The position numbers and the translations under genes were made by a program. A stretch of DNA of 60,736 nucleotides from Qingrenia yutianensis. Lineage in GTDB: Bacteria; Bacillota; Clostridia; UMGS1810. The DNA lies in the NCBI RefSeq assembly GCF_014385105.1, contig NZ_JACRTE010000010.1:1-60736 (forward strand). The letters run 5' to 3'. Under the pieces are notes generated by a model that did no database searches, had not been told where the DNA came from, and was given only the letters and a program-made list of their open reading frames with translations. Below are positions 1-6,632 of the stretch, piece after piece (within the stretch, counting starts at the first letter, position 1; every line of letters starts with the position of its first letter).

Positions 1-119
1 GCCCTTTCTTCGGGACTTAATTTGTACTTAGGCATAACTAAAACCTCCAAAATGATATTTTTATTATATATCATCTTGGAGGTCTTGTATAGACTTTACA
101 CAAAATTTGGGATAGTCTC
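1..119 (-). mobile_element. IS256-family element, 5' end only (truncated by window edge)
   Basis: The element's outer end is at base 119 and it reads leftward out of the window. It holds the terminal inverted repeat (reads CCCAAATTTTGTG on the minus strand), a leader with a long hairpin, a GGAGG ribosome site, and the first 11 codons of the transposase (MPKYKLSPEER, bases 35-1). The 119 bases are the exact reverse complement of 60618-60736. The internal copy at 22.0-23.1 kb has the same leader and a near-identical N-terminus. The end lies 7 bases past the stop of the zinc-ribbon gene, leaving that gene intact. Confidence 0.85.
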
Positions 120-126
120 TTATAAG

Positions 127-891
127 TCAATCTAAATATATTTTCATGTTTTCAAATGCATTTACTGTATCCGTATCATATTGGTTAAACTCTTCAGAGA
201 AGGTTTTAAGACTCCCTGTCGGATTTACCGCCGAATTTGTCAGTTTTACGTAATTGTCATAAAATGTTTTAATTACAGAATATGCTTCTTCATATTTTTT
301 CGGCGGATTTTTTAAAGCCTTCATTAAATTCGCAACATTATTTTGATTATCACGAATTTCAGAAATGCTTTTGTTTAGCTCGTCATCCGCAAACAGATTT
401 CCCAATGCATCATTAAAGTCACCAACGAACCTTCCGTTCTGCATTGTATATTTATCGGTTTTATCATCTCTTTTTTCATAAATGGCATTGCTCCAAACAC
501 TTTTGACAAGATTGCCGACATCTTCAGCCTTTGCGGCACCGTCAATCATTGTCTGCGCCGCCTTGGTCATGTTGGCGCTATACTCAGCAAGTGCAGCCTG
601 TTTTACAAAATTGACCCCAATAGCGTATACAACAAGCAACACAATAGCTATAACCGAAATAACCATAATTTTACGTTTTTTCTTGTTTTCTTTCACTCCC
701 GAAATTGATGCCGGGCAACCGCACACAGGGCACGACGCAAGATTATTTTCAAATTCATTGCCGCAGTCCTCACACTTAATTTTATTCTGTGCATCTGCGC
801 TTTGTCCCATACCGGTATAACCGCAATTTGGGCAAACCGTTGCCTTATCGCTTACGGGATTTTTACAATTCGGACAACTGATCAGTGCCAT
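127..891 (-). CDS. Zinc-ribbon single-pass membrane protein
   Basis: Function unknown. Two short zinc ribbons lie at the N-terminus: C6/C9/C20/C23 and C40/C43/C54/C57. A lysine-rich stretch (70-74) follows, then one membrane helix at about 75-95, then a 155-residue mostly helical domain I do not recognise, predicted to lie outside the membrane. Such zinc_ribbon_2 plus TM proteins are common and poorly characterised in Clostridia. A GTG six bases upstream is in frame, but GGGGGAG abuts it directly and sits 5 bases before the ATG at 891, so the ATG is preferred. It is followed downstream by the IS256 end and shares its strand with the nucleotidyltransferase-fold gene 15 bases upstream, perhaps as a two-gene unit. 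Confidence 0.75.
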   Translation of the reverse strand: MALISCPNCKNPVSDKATVCPNCGYTGMGQSADAQNKIKCEDCGNEFENNLASCPVCGCPASISGVKENKKKRKIMVISVIAIVLLVVYAIGVNFVKQAALAEYSANMTKAAQTMIDGAAKAEDVGNLVKSVWSNAIYEKRDDKTDKYTMQNGRFVGDFNDALGNLFADDELNKSISEIRDNQNNVANLMKALKNPPKKYEEAYSVIKTFYDNYVKLTNSAVNPTGSLKTFSEEFNQYDTDTVNAFENMKIYLD

Positions 892-906
892 TTTCACTCC
901 CCCTTA

Positions 907-1551
907 TTATCTTTTGTAATATCCGTTTTGCTGACATATTTCGTGAATAGTTTCAGCAAATATTGAGCGGGACTTTTTGTCAGTATCATTATTAAAATTC
1001 TTTTTGTCTAAATATAAATCCCGCACCTCATTCCATAAATAAGGATCGCTTTTGCAAAACTCAATTTTACTCGGAAGGTCATAAAAACCCTTTGGCTGTT
1101 CTTCCCAAGAATATGAGTTTTGCTTTTTATTAAATCTTATGTACTCCTGCCTGTTTTTTCCACAATTATTTACTATTGCAAAATCACAGCTGTGAAGGAT
1201 TCTGAAATTATCTCTGTCTTTTACCTTAATAGTGAACACTCGTGTGCTATCCTCGCAATGATCATATCTATACCTATAAACATATTTATCAAAAGCCTTC
1301 ATAAGAATATGCTTTATTTCTTTCGGTGTAAAGTTTACGTCATCATCATTTACTTCAATATTTACATCAAAATCAAAGCCAATGTTGCTTTTGAAATCAC
1401 ACGTTATCATATTTCTTTTTGCACTTCCGATAAAATCAAACCTGAAAGTAAAGTTGTCCCTAATCTCATTCTGAACATGCTTAATCAATTCAATAATATC
1501 GTTCTTGATTGGCAGAGCTATTTCTTTCGGTACGTACTCATAGTCATGCAT
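907..1551 (-). CDS. Nucleotidyltransferase-fold protein, uncharacterised
   Basis: A 214-residue protein carrying the signature of the polymerase-beta-type nucleotidyltransferase superfamily: G42-S43, then a DFDVN block at 60-64 in which the two aspartates would be metal ligands (compare GS...DxD in MNT/CCA-type enzymes). No partner domain is visible. It is read divergently from the Fic gene; both chemistries transfer nucleotides to targets, so a toxin-antitoxin or defence role is possible but not shown. The start is the ATG at 1551, 6 bases after AAAAGGAGG; a longer frame reaches 1599 but has no comparable ribosome site. Substrate and role are unknown; assignment to the fold is moderately sure. 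Confidence 0.6.
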   Translation of the reverse strand: MHDYEYVPKEIALPIKNDIIELIKHVQNEIRDNFTFRFDFIGSAKRNMITCDFKSNIGFDFDVNIEVNDDDVNFTPKEIKHILMKAFDKYVYRYRYDHCEDSTRVFTIKVKDRDNFRILHSCDFAIVNNCGKNRQEYIRFNKKQNSYSWEEQPKGFYDLPSKIEFCKSDPYLWNEVRDLYLDKKNFNNDTDKKSRSIFAETIHEICQQNGYYKR

Positions 1552-1607
1552 AATTATCCTCCTTTTCACCCAAGCCGCCCATTCGGATTTCATTTCCAAA
1601 TCATTAT

Positions 1608-1636
1608 AGTATATACTAATTATAATCCAAAGTCAA
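1608..1636 (-). promoter_or_regulatory. Sigma-A-type promoter for the nucleotidyltransferase gene
   Basis: On the minus strand: -35 TTGACT (1636-1631), exactly 17 bases, -10 TATACT (1613-1608), about 50 bases before the start codon at 1551. Confidence 0.75.
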
Positions 1637-1642
1637 GCATTT

Positions 1643-1666
1643 TTCAATGTTTTTTAAAACATTGAA
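1643..1666. repeat. Perfect 11-bp palindrome between divergent promoters
   Basis: TTCAATGTTTT (1643-1653) and its exact complement AAAACATTGAA (1656-1666), separated by two bases. It sits just upstream of the minus-strand -35 and about 40 bases upstream of the plus-strand -35. The position fits an operator shared by the divergent genes; the Fic protein has an N-terminal DNA-binding-like segment and could be its ligand (inference). No T-tract follows, so a terminator is less likely. Confidence 0.6.
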
Positions 1667-1707
1667 GTTTTGGGAATAATAAATCTTTGTTTCCTTTTAT
1701 ATTTTTA

Positions 1708-1736
1708 TTGATTTTATTCCCGAAATGTGATATACT
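1708..1736 (+). promoter_or_regulatory. Sigma-A-type promoter for fic
   Basis: -35 TTGATT (1708-1713), 17 bases, -10 TATACT (1731-1736), 29 bases before the ATG at 1766. Confidence 0.75.
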
Positions 1737-1765
1737 ATACACAACAACCCGAAAGAGGTATGATT

Positions 1766-2683
1766 ATGGAATATATTAAGGTTTCACAAGCAGCAGAAAA
1801 GTGGGGACTCTCACCGCGCAGAGTCAGACTTTTATGCGCTCAAAACAGAATAGACGGCGTTGTTCAAAAGGGCAAATTATATATGATTCCCGAAAATGCA
1901 CCAAAGCCCATTGACGCAAGAACGCTCAAAGGAATAAAAATGTCAAAGGAGCTATCTCCCCTGCTGCTGAAAATCGACGCATTAAAAGCAGAGCTTGACA
2001 AAAAGCGTCCGCTTACGCAAGGCGAGGCGGAAAGACTGCGTAACGAATTTATGGTGGACTTTACCTATAATTCAAACGCAATCGAGGGTAACACTCTTAC
2101 ATTAAAAGAAACGGCGTTGGTTTTGGAAGGTATGACAATCGACCAAAAGCCGCTGAAGGATCACCTTGAGGCAGTCGGTCACAGAGACGCATTTTTGTAT
2201 ATCGAGGATATTGCAAAAGATACGAAAATCAGCGAAACGGTTATAAAAAATATTCATTCGCTTGTACTGATGAACAGACCTGAGGATAAAGGCATGTTCC
2301 GCAAAATCCCCGTAACCATTATGGGTGCATATACCGAGCCCGTTCAGCCGTATATGATTGAACCTAAAATGACGGAGCTACTCGCCGAGAACGAAAAGCG
2401 CAAAAAGAAAATGCACCCTATAGAAAGAATCGCACGGTTCCACCTTGAATTTGAAGGCATTCACCCCTTTATCGACGGTAACGGCAGAACGGGAAGGTTA
2501 CTGCTTAACCTTGACCTTATCCAAAACGGCTATCCGGCAATCAACGTGAAGTTTGCCGACAGAAAAACATATTACGCCGCATTTGATGAGTTTTACAAAA
2601 ATAACAATGCCGAACCTATGATAGAACTCGTAGCAAAGTATGTAATCGAGCGAATGAAACAGTATTTGGAAATATTGAAATAA
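1766..2683 (+). CDS. Fic-family adenylyltransferase with N-terminal HTH
   Basis: Fic enzymes usually move AMP from ATP onto hydroxyl groups of target proteins. The core motif HPFIDGNGRTGR is complete at 233-244, with the catalytic histidine at 233. An inhibitory motif of the [S/T]xxxE[G/N] type is present upstream (S103-NAI-E107-G108), which makes this a class II, self-inhibited Fic whose glutamate blocks the ATP gamma-phosphate. Residues 1-45 resemble a MerR/excisionase-type helix-turn-helix, as in many stand-alone Fic regulators. The ATG at 1766 lies 7 bases after AGAGG; an in-frame GTG at 1727 has no ribosome site. A truncated and frame-broken second copy lies at 20.7-21.2 kb. Targets are unknown. 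Confidence 0.88.
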   Translation: MEYIKVSQAAEKWGLSPRRVRLLCAQNRIDGVVQKGKLYMIPENAPKPIDARTLKGIKMSKELSPLLLKIDALKAELDKKRPLTQGEAERLRNEFMVDFTYNSNAIEGNTLTLKETALVLEGMTIDQKPLKDHLEAVGHRDAFLYIEDIAKDTKISETVIKNIHSLVLMNRPEDKGMFRKIPVTIMGAYTEPVQPYMIEPKMTELLAENEKRKKKMHPIERIARFHLEFEGIHPFIDGNGRTGRLLLNLDLIQNGYPAINVKFADRKTYYAAFDEFYKNNNAEPMIELVAKYVIERMKQYLEILK

Positions 2684-2697
2684 TCCGATAATACACA

Positions 2698-2738
2698 AGC
2701 CAAGCAGTTACAAAACGAAACTGCTTGGCTGTTTTCAT
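2698..2738 (+). terminator. Rho-independent terminator after fic
   Basis: Perfect 12-bp stem AGCCAAGCAGTT (2698-2709) / AACTGCTTGGCT (2719-2730), 9-base loop, followed by GTTTTC. It starts 15 bases after the fic stop. Confidence 0.8.
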
Positions 2739-2773
2739 ACTTATCATTTGATGTCGCTATTTCGGTTAAAATA

Positions 2774-2802
2774 TTGACTTATCAACGTTTTTGTAGTATA
2801 AT
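2774..2802 (+). promoter_or_regulatory. Promoter of the restriction-modification operon
   Basis: -35 TTGACT (2774-2779), 17 bases, consensus -10 TATAAT (2797-2802), 49 bases before the first gene (2851). Confidence 0.8.
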
Positions 2803-2828
2803 ATAATTGTATTATTGCAAACAATTAT
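2803..2828. promoter_or_regulatory. Putative operator of the controller-type regulator
   Basis: Inverted repeat ATAATTGT (2803-2810) / ACAATTAT (2821-2828), 10 bases apart, starting at the base after the -10 box and covering the expected transcription start. This is where a self-repressing XRE protein would bind, as controller proteins do in many type II systems. Confidence 0.6.
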
Positions 2829-2850
2829 GGCGTTTGAAAGGATGAAATAA

Positions 2851-3054
2851 ATGGCGGTTACTTACACAAAATTATGGCATATTCTGATTGACAGAGATAT
2901 GAAAAAGAAAGACCTGCAAGCAGCTGCAGGTCTGACAAATCATGTTATGTTGAAACTCCGAAACAATCAGAATATTACGACCGAAACAATCGGCAAGATT
3001 TGCAAAGCACTTAACTGTCAGGCAGATGATATTATGGAATTTGTAGAAGAATAA
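2851..3054 (+). CDS. XRE-family HTH regulator, likely RM controller
   Basis: A 67-residue protein that is essentially one Cro/C1-type helix-turn-helix domain: helices around KKKDLQAAAG and NHVMLKLRNN, ending with the common ALNCQADDIMEF tail of the YozG/YvzC-like group. It is the first gene of the restriction-modification operon and is followed 20 bases later by vsr. The inverted repeat over the transcription start suggests self-control, which would delay or tune the restriction enzyme relative to the methyltransferase. It could also be an ordinary small XRE regulator with no link to restriction timing. Confidence 0.8.
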   Translation: MAVTYTKLWHILIDRDMKKKDLQAAAGLTNHVMLKLRNNQNITTETIGKICKALNCQADDIMEFVEE

Positions 3055-3074
3055 ATACAGAGGTAATTAATAAA

Positions 3075-3488
3075 ATGGACAGACATACACCGGAACAAAG
3101 AAGAAAGAATATGCAAGCTGTAAAAAACAAAGACAGCCAAATAGAATTACTCCTCAGAAAAGAGCTTTGGAAACGTGGACTGCGATATCAAAAAAACCGA
3201 ACAGATATTTTCGGGAAGCCCGATATAGTATTTAAGGGTAAAAAGGTAGCCGTATTTTGCGACAGCGAATTTTGGCACGGTTATAATTGGGAGGAAAGAA
3301 AAAAGGACTTTAAATCCCATCAAGAATTCTGGATACCTAAAATTGAGAGAAATATGGAAAGAGATATCGAGGTAACCAATATACTTGAATCCGAAGGATG
3401 GACGGTGCTTCGATTTTGGGGCAAAGAAATAAAAAAGGAAACTGAAAAATGTGCAAATATAATAGAAAAGGCGGTACAGTCAAAATGA
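3075..3488 (+). CDS. vsr: Very-short-patch-repair endonuclease Vsr
   Basis: Vsr nicks 5' of the T in T:G mismatches that arise when 5-methylcytosine deaminates, guarding sites methylated by a C5 methyltransferase. The 137-residue length is usual. Visible family features: the N-terminal RRKNMQAVKNKDSQIE block (E24), GKPDIVF with D50 as metal ligand, and the VAVFCDSEFWHG block (D63, H68), then FWIPKIERNMERD and the terminal GWTVLRFWGKE. The family usually has a WE..C near the end; here it is WGKE, and the usual cysteine-rich zinc site is only partly recognisable. Its stop overlaps the methyltransferase start (ATGA), so the two are translationally coupled, which fits repair of that enzyme's sites. 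Confidence 0.9.
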   Translation: MDRHTPEQRRKNMQAVKNKDSQIELLLRKELWKRGLRYQKNRTDIFGKPDIVFKGKKVAVFCDSEFWHGYNWEERKKDFKSHQEFWIPKIERNMERDIEVTNILESEGWTVLRFWGKEIKKETEKCANIIEKAVQSK

Positions 3489-4501
3489 AAACTTATAAGT
3501 CCATTGACCTGTTTGCCGGAATTGGCGGAATCAGATTAGGATTTGAAAAAGCGTTCGGCAAACAAATAGAAACCGTATTTGTAAGTGAATGGGATGAATA
3601 TGCTCAAAAAACTTACAGAGCAAATTTTAAGGACGATTTTGACATAGCCGGAGATATCACCAAGATAGATGAATCAGATGTGCCTGATTTTGACATATGC
3701 CTTGCCGGATTTCCGTGTCAAGCATTCAGCATGGCGGGCAAAAGACAGGGATTTAATGATGACTATAAAGGATTATGCAGAGGAACACTGTTCTTGGATG
3801 TGGCAAGAATTTGTGAGGAACACAAACCGGATGTTATCTTCTGCGAGAATGTAAAAGGGCTCGTAATTCACGACAGAGGAAGAACATTACAAATTATAAA
3901 AAAAACATTTGAAGACCTTGGCTACAAGGTGTTTACCAATAAAGACAAAACTCTTAACAGCAAAGATTTCGGTGTACCTCAAAACAGAGAAAGAATTTAT
4001 ATTGTGGCATTTCGAAACGGTATTGCACCAGAGAAGTTTGACTTCCCGCAGAAAACGGATGATACAAAGAGAATATCAGATATTATAGAGGAGAAACCTG
4101 TATCCCCTAAATATTATCTTAGTGATGTATACCTTGAAACTTTAAGACAGCATAAAGCGCGACACGAAGCTAAAGGTAACGGATTCGGATATGAAATAAG
4201 ATCTTGGAACGATGTTGCCGGTGCAATAGTATGTGGCGGAATGGGTAGAGAAAGAAATCTGATAATTGATAAAAGACAGAAAAATTTAACTCCTGTTACA
4301 CATATAAAAGGAGAAATCAATAGAGAAGGTGTCAGAAAGATGACTCCTCGTGAATGGGCAAGATTGCAGGGATTTCCCGATACATTCAAACTTGAACTTG
4401 CAGATACACACTTGTACAAGCAGTTTGGCAACAGTGTAACGGTTCCCGTAATAGAAGCTATTGCATTGAAGATTAAGGAGGTGCTGGATAATGGCAAATA
4501 A
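3485..4501 (+). CDS. C5-cytosine DNA methyltransferase, M.HpaII-like (CCGG)
   Basis: It transfers a methyl group from S-adenosylmethionine to C5 of cytosine. Motif I DLFAGIGG (8-15), motif IV FPCQAFS with catalytic C78, motif VI ENV (121-123), motif VIII QNRERIYIV and motif X GNSV are all present. The variable target-recognition part (GNGFGYEI, GGMGRERNL, KMTPREWARLQGFP) matches what I recall of M.HpaII, so CCGG, inner-C methylation, is predicted; the next gene is an HpaII-like endonuclease. A frame extending to 3449 exists, but the ATG at 3485 gives the 338-residue family length. The 3' end overlaps the restriction gene by 11 bases. Confidence 0.9.
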   Translation: MKTYKSIDLFAGIGGIRLGFEKAFGKQIETVFVSEWDEYAQKTYRANFKDDFDIAGDITKIDESDVPDFDICLAGFPCQAFSMAGKRQGFNDDYKGLCRGTLFLDVARICEEHKPDVIFCENVKGLVIHDRGRTLQIIKKTFEDLGYKVFTNKDKTLNSKDFGVPQNRERIYIVAFRNGIAPEKFDFPQKTDDTKRISDIIEEKPVSPKYYLSDVYLETLRQHKARHEAKGNGFGYEIRSWNDVAGAIVCGGMGRERNLIIDKRQKNLTPVTHIKGEINREGVRKMTPREWARLQGFPDTFKLELADTHLYKQFGNSVTVPVIEAIALKIKEVLDNGK

Positions 4502-5606
4502 AGGTGAATGGAGCGAACCGTATGCGTCAATAAAGATTTTAGGAGATGGAAAATTATATATCGCTGATGAGAACGGGAACAGAAATCCCGGTGAATGGAT
4601 GACTATCCTTGAATTAATAAGGCATGAAACACGAGAAAGAATAGTTTCATATAAATATCAAGAAAACAATATAGATATAGATATCTTCGTAAACGGCATG
4701 CTTATATTGTCAGTACCTGCTGTCGAGTTTTTGCATATGGCGGAACAGCTTGCGCATGAAATTCAAAGCGGACGAGGAAGTTCGTTTAATGTATCGAATA
4801 CAATTACGGATTTTCTGCACAGAATAGAGATGCAACATATTAAGGCAGCGAGTGTTAATAAGAGTGATGCTTTCTTCACGATACGAGATCCACGAGCCGG
4901 TATCGTAAGAGAGCATATCGGCTTTTCTATTAAATCAGAGTTTGGTGAAAATCCAACCTTGTTTAATACTGCAAAAGCGTCCGGATTCATATATGAAGTA
5001 AGTAATATGGATGACATGCTGATGAATCAAATTAATTCTATGGTTGATGCGAAGGGGCATGCAGCTGTTTTGGATAGGTGTGACGAACTTATCAGAAACG
5101 GATGTGAATTAATATTTGCCGGTTTGCCTATAGCATACAGAGCTCGTTGTAAGGCTTTTGAAGAGAATTTAGATTTAATTGACCCAAGATTGGTTAATGT
5201 ATTGGAAAAATTGTTGTGGAATCACTTTTTTGAACATGAAACACAAGTTAATTTGTCACCATTAATGGAACGGATTATTGTTGAAAATCCATGTAATATT
5301 ACTCGGCCGGAAGTAAAATACCCACATATGATTAAGTCGTTTATTTATGCAGCTTATTGTGGAATGACGGCTTCGACATTGTGGGACGGAAAAGCTCAAG
5401 TTAACGGAGGATTTATTAAAGTAAATGCAGATGGAGAAGTTTTAGCTCACTATGCATTAGAATCAGATGCCTTTAAATCGTATCTATATAATAACTGTTA
5501 TCTGGAGTTCCCTGCCACCGATGAAGGCCATGGATTTTACGCTAATGTGTATAAAGAAGATGATAAGTATTATTTTCGTTTGAACTTTCAAATTAGGTAC
5601 AGATGA
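4491..5606 (+). CDS. HpaII-family type II restriction endonuclease
   Basis: Predicted to cut unmethylated CCGG. The N-terminus NKGEWSEPYASIKIL, GDGKLYIADENGN and the central FSIKSEFGENPTLFNTAK segment, plus the C-terminal blocks with WDG, GGFIKV and NFQIRYR, match the HpaII restriction enzyme family (Pfam RE_HpaII, by recall). The 371-residue length is close to that of R.HpaII (358). It starts at an ATG 9 bases after AAGGAGG, inside the end of the upstream methyltransferase gene, and its stop overlaps the next methyltransferase start. The reading frame is intact, so the system may be active. Codon choice is clearly more AT-rich than in the glycan genes, consistent with transfer. Confidence 0.82.
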   Translation: MANKGEWSEPYASIKILGDGKLYIADENGNRNPGEWMTILELIRHETRERIVSYKYQENNIDIDIFVNGMLILSVPAVEFLHMAEQLAHEIQSGRGSSFNVSNTITDFLHRIEMQHIKAASVNKSDAFFTIRDPRAGIVREHIGFSIKSEFGENPTLFNTAKASGFIYEVSNMDDMLMNQINSMVDAKGHAAVLDRCDELIRNGCELIFAGLPIAYRARCKAFEENLDLIDPRLVNVLEKLLWNHFFEHETQVNLSPLMERIIVENPCNITRPEVKYPHMIKSFIYAAYCGMTASTLWDGKAQVNGGFIKVNADGEVLAHYALESDAFKSYLYNNCYLEFPATDEGHGFYANVYKEDDKYYFRLNFQIRYR

Positions 5607-6544
5607 TGAAAGTAGGAAGTCTGTTTGCAGGCATAGGTGGAATCGAACTCGGATTTGAACAGTCAGGATTTAAAACTATATGGGCAAACGAAATAGATAA
5701 AGGTGCATGTACTACATATAGATATAATTTTTCTGATGTAAAATTGTTTGAAGAAGATATTCGCAAATTAGATGTATTAAAGCTTAAATATGTTGATGTG
5801 TTAACAGCAGGTTTTCCTTGTCAGCCGTTCTCGGTTTGTGGAAACAAAAAAGGGTTTGCTGATGAGCGCGGTAATTTATTTTTTGAGATAATGCGTATCG
5901 TTGATGGAATACATCCTCCAATTATCTTTTTGGAGAATGTTGCTAATCTGACAGATCATGATAATGGAAGAACATTTAATACTATTCATAATGAATTGAT
6001 TAGCAGAGATTATTTTATAAGATATTTGGTGGCCGATGCATGTGATTACGGAATGCCACAACACAGAACCAGGACATATATTGTCGCGTTTACATCACAA
6101 GATATGTGTGATAGATTCAATTTTCCTGAAAAGTGTGAACTTAAAGAGCAAATATTCGATATCATAGATAAATCAAAAAAATCTGATGAAAGATATTATC
6201 TAAGACATGGTACATATCAATACGAAAAAATGCTTTCTGCCATAAAAGACGAAAATCAAATATACAGATTTTCGGATTACGGAATACAGGCAAGTAAGAA
6301 TGGAATTTCTTTTACACTAAAAGCGAATATGGGAACATGGAGAGACAGAATTCCTATCATAAAGGACGATTATGGCATAAGAAAAATAACGCCGTATGAG
6401 GCATTAGCTTTGCTGGGATTCCCGAAAGAATTTCGTTTCCCAGATATCCCACTCAATAGTGCATATAAACAGTGCGGTAATAGTGTCGTTGTTCCGGTTA
6501 TAAGAAGAATTGCAGAAGAAATAAAAACCGTGATGCTAGATTAA
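5603..6544 (+). CDS. Second C5-cytosine DNA methyltransferase, target unknown
   Basis: A complete 313-residue Dcm-type enzyme: motif I LFAGIGG (7-13), FPCQPFS with catalytic C73, ENV (111-113), PQHRTRTYIV, and terminal CGNSVVVPV. The target-recognition region differs from that of the first methyltransferase and lacks the HpaII-like blocks, so it may methylate another sequence, the other strand or the outer cytosine. It overlaps the restriction gene stop (ATGATGA), so it is in the same operon. No second restriction gene is seen; it could be an accessory protector or an orphan picked up with the system. Confidence 0.85.
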   Translation: MMKVGSLFAGIGGIELGFEQSGFKTIWANEIDKGACTTYRYNFSDVKLFEEDIRKLDVLKLKYVDVLTAGFPCQPFSVCGNKKGFADERGNLFFEIMRIVDGIHPPIIFLENVANLTDHDNGRTFNTIHNELISRDYFIRYLVADACDYGMPQHRTRTYIVAFTSQDMCDRFNFPEKCELKEQIFDIIDKSKKSDERYYLRHGTYQYEKMLSAIKDENQIYRFSDYGIQASKNGISFTLKANMGTWRDRIPIIKDDYGIRKITPYEALALLGFPKEFRFPDIPLNSAYKQCGNSVVVPVIRRIAEEIKTVMLD

Positions 6545-6632
6545 AAAATTATCCTGTGGGTAATAACAAAAAATCTTTTGATTTTGAAAGAAAAAGATTA
6601 AAAAACAGTATAAGAATTATGAGGAACAATAT

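Noticed and set aside
1643..1666. Bidirectional terminator reading of the palindrome
   Set aside because: It lies upstream of both divergent promoters, so neither transcript would cross it, and no T-run follows; an operator is the better reading.
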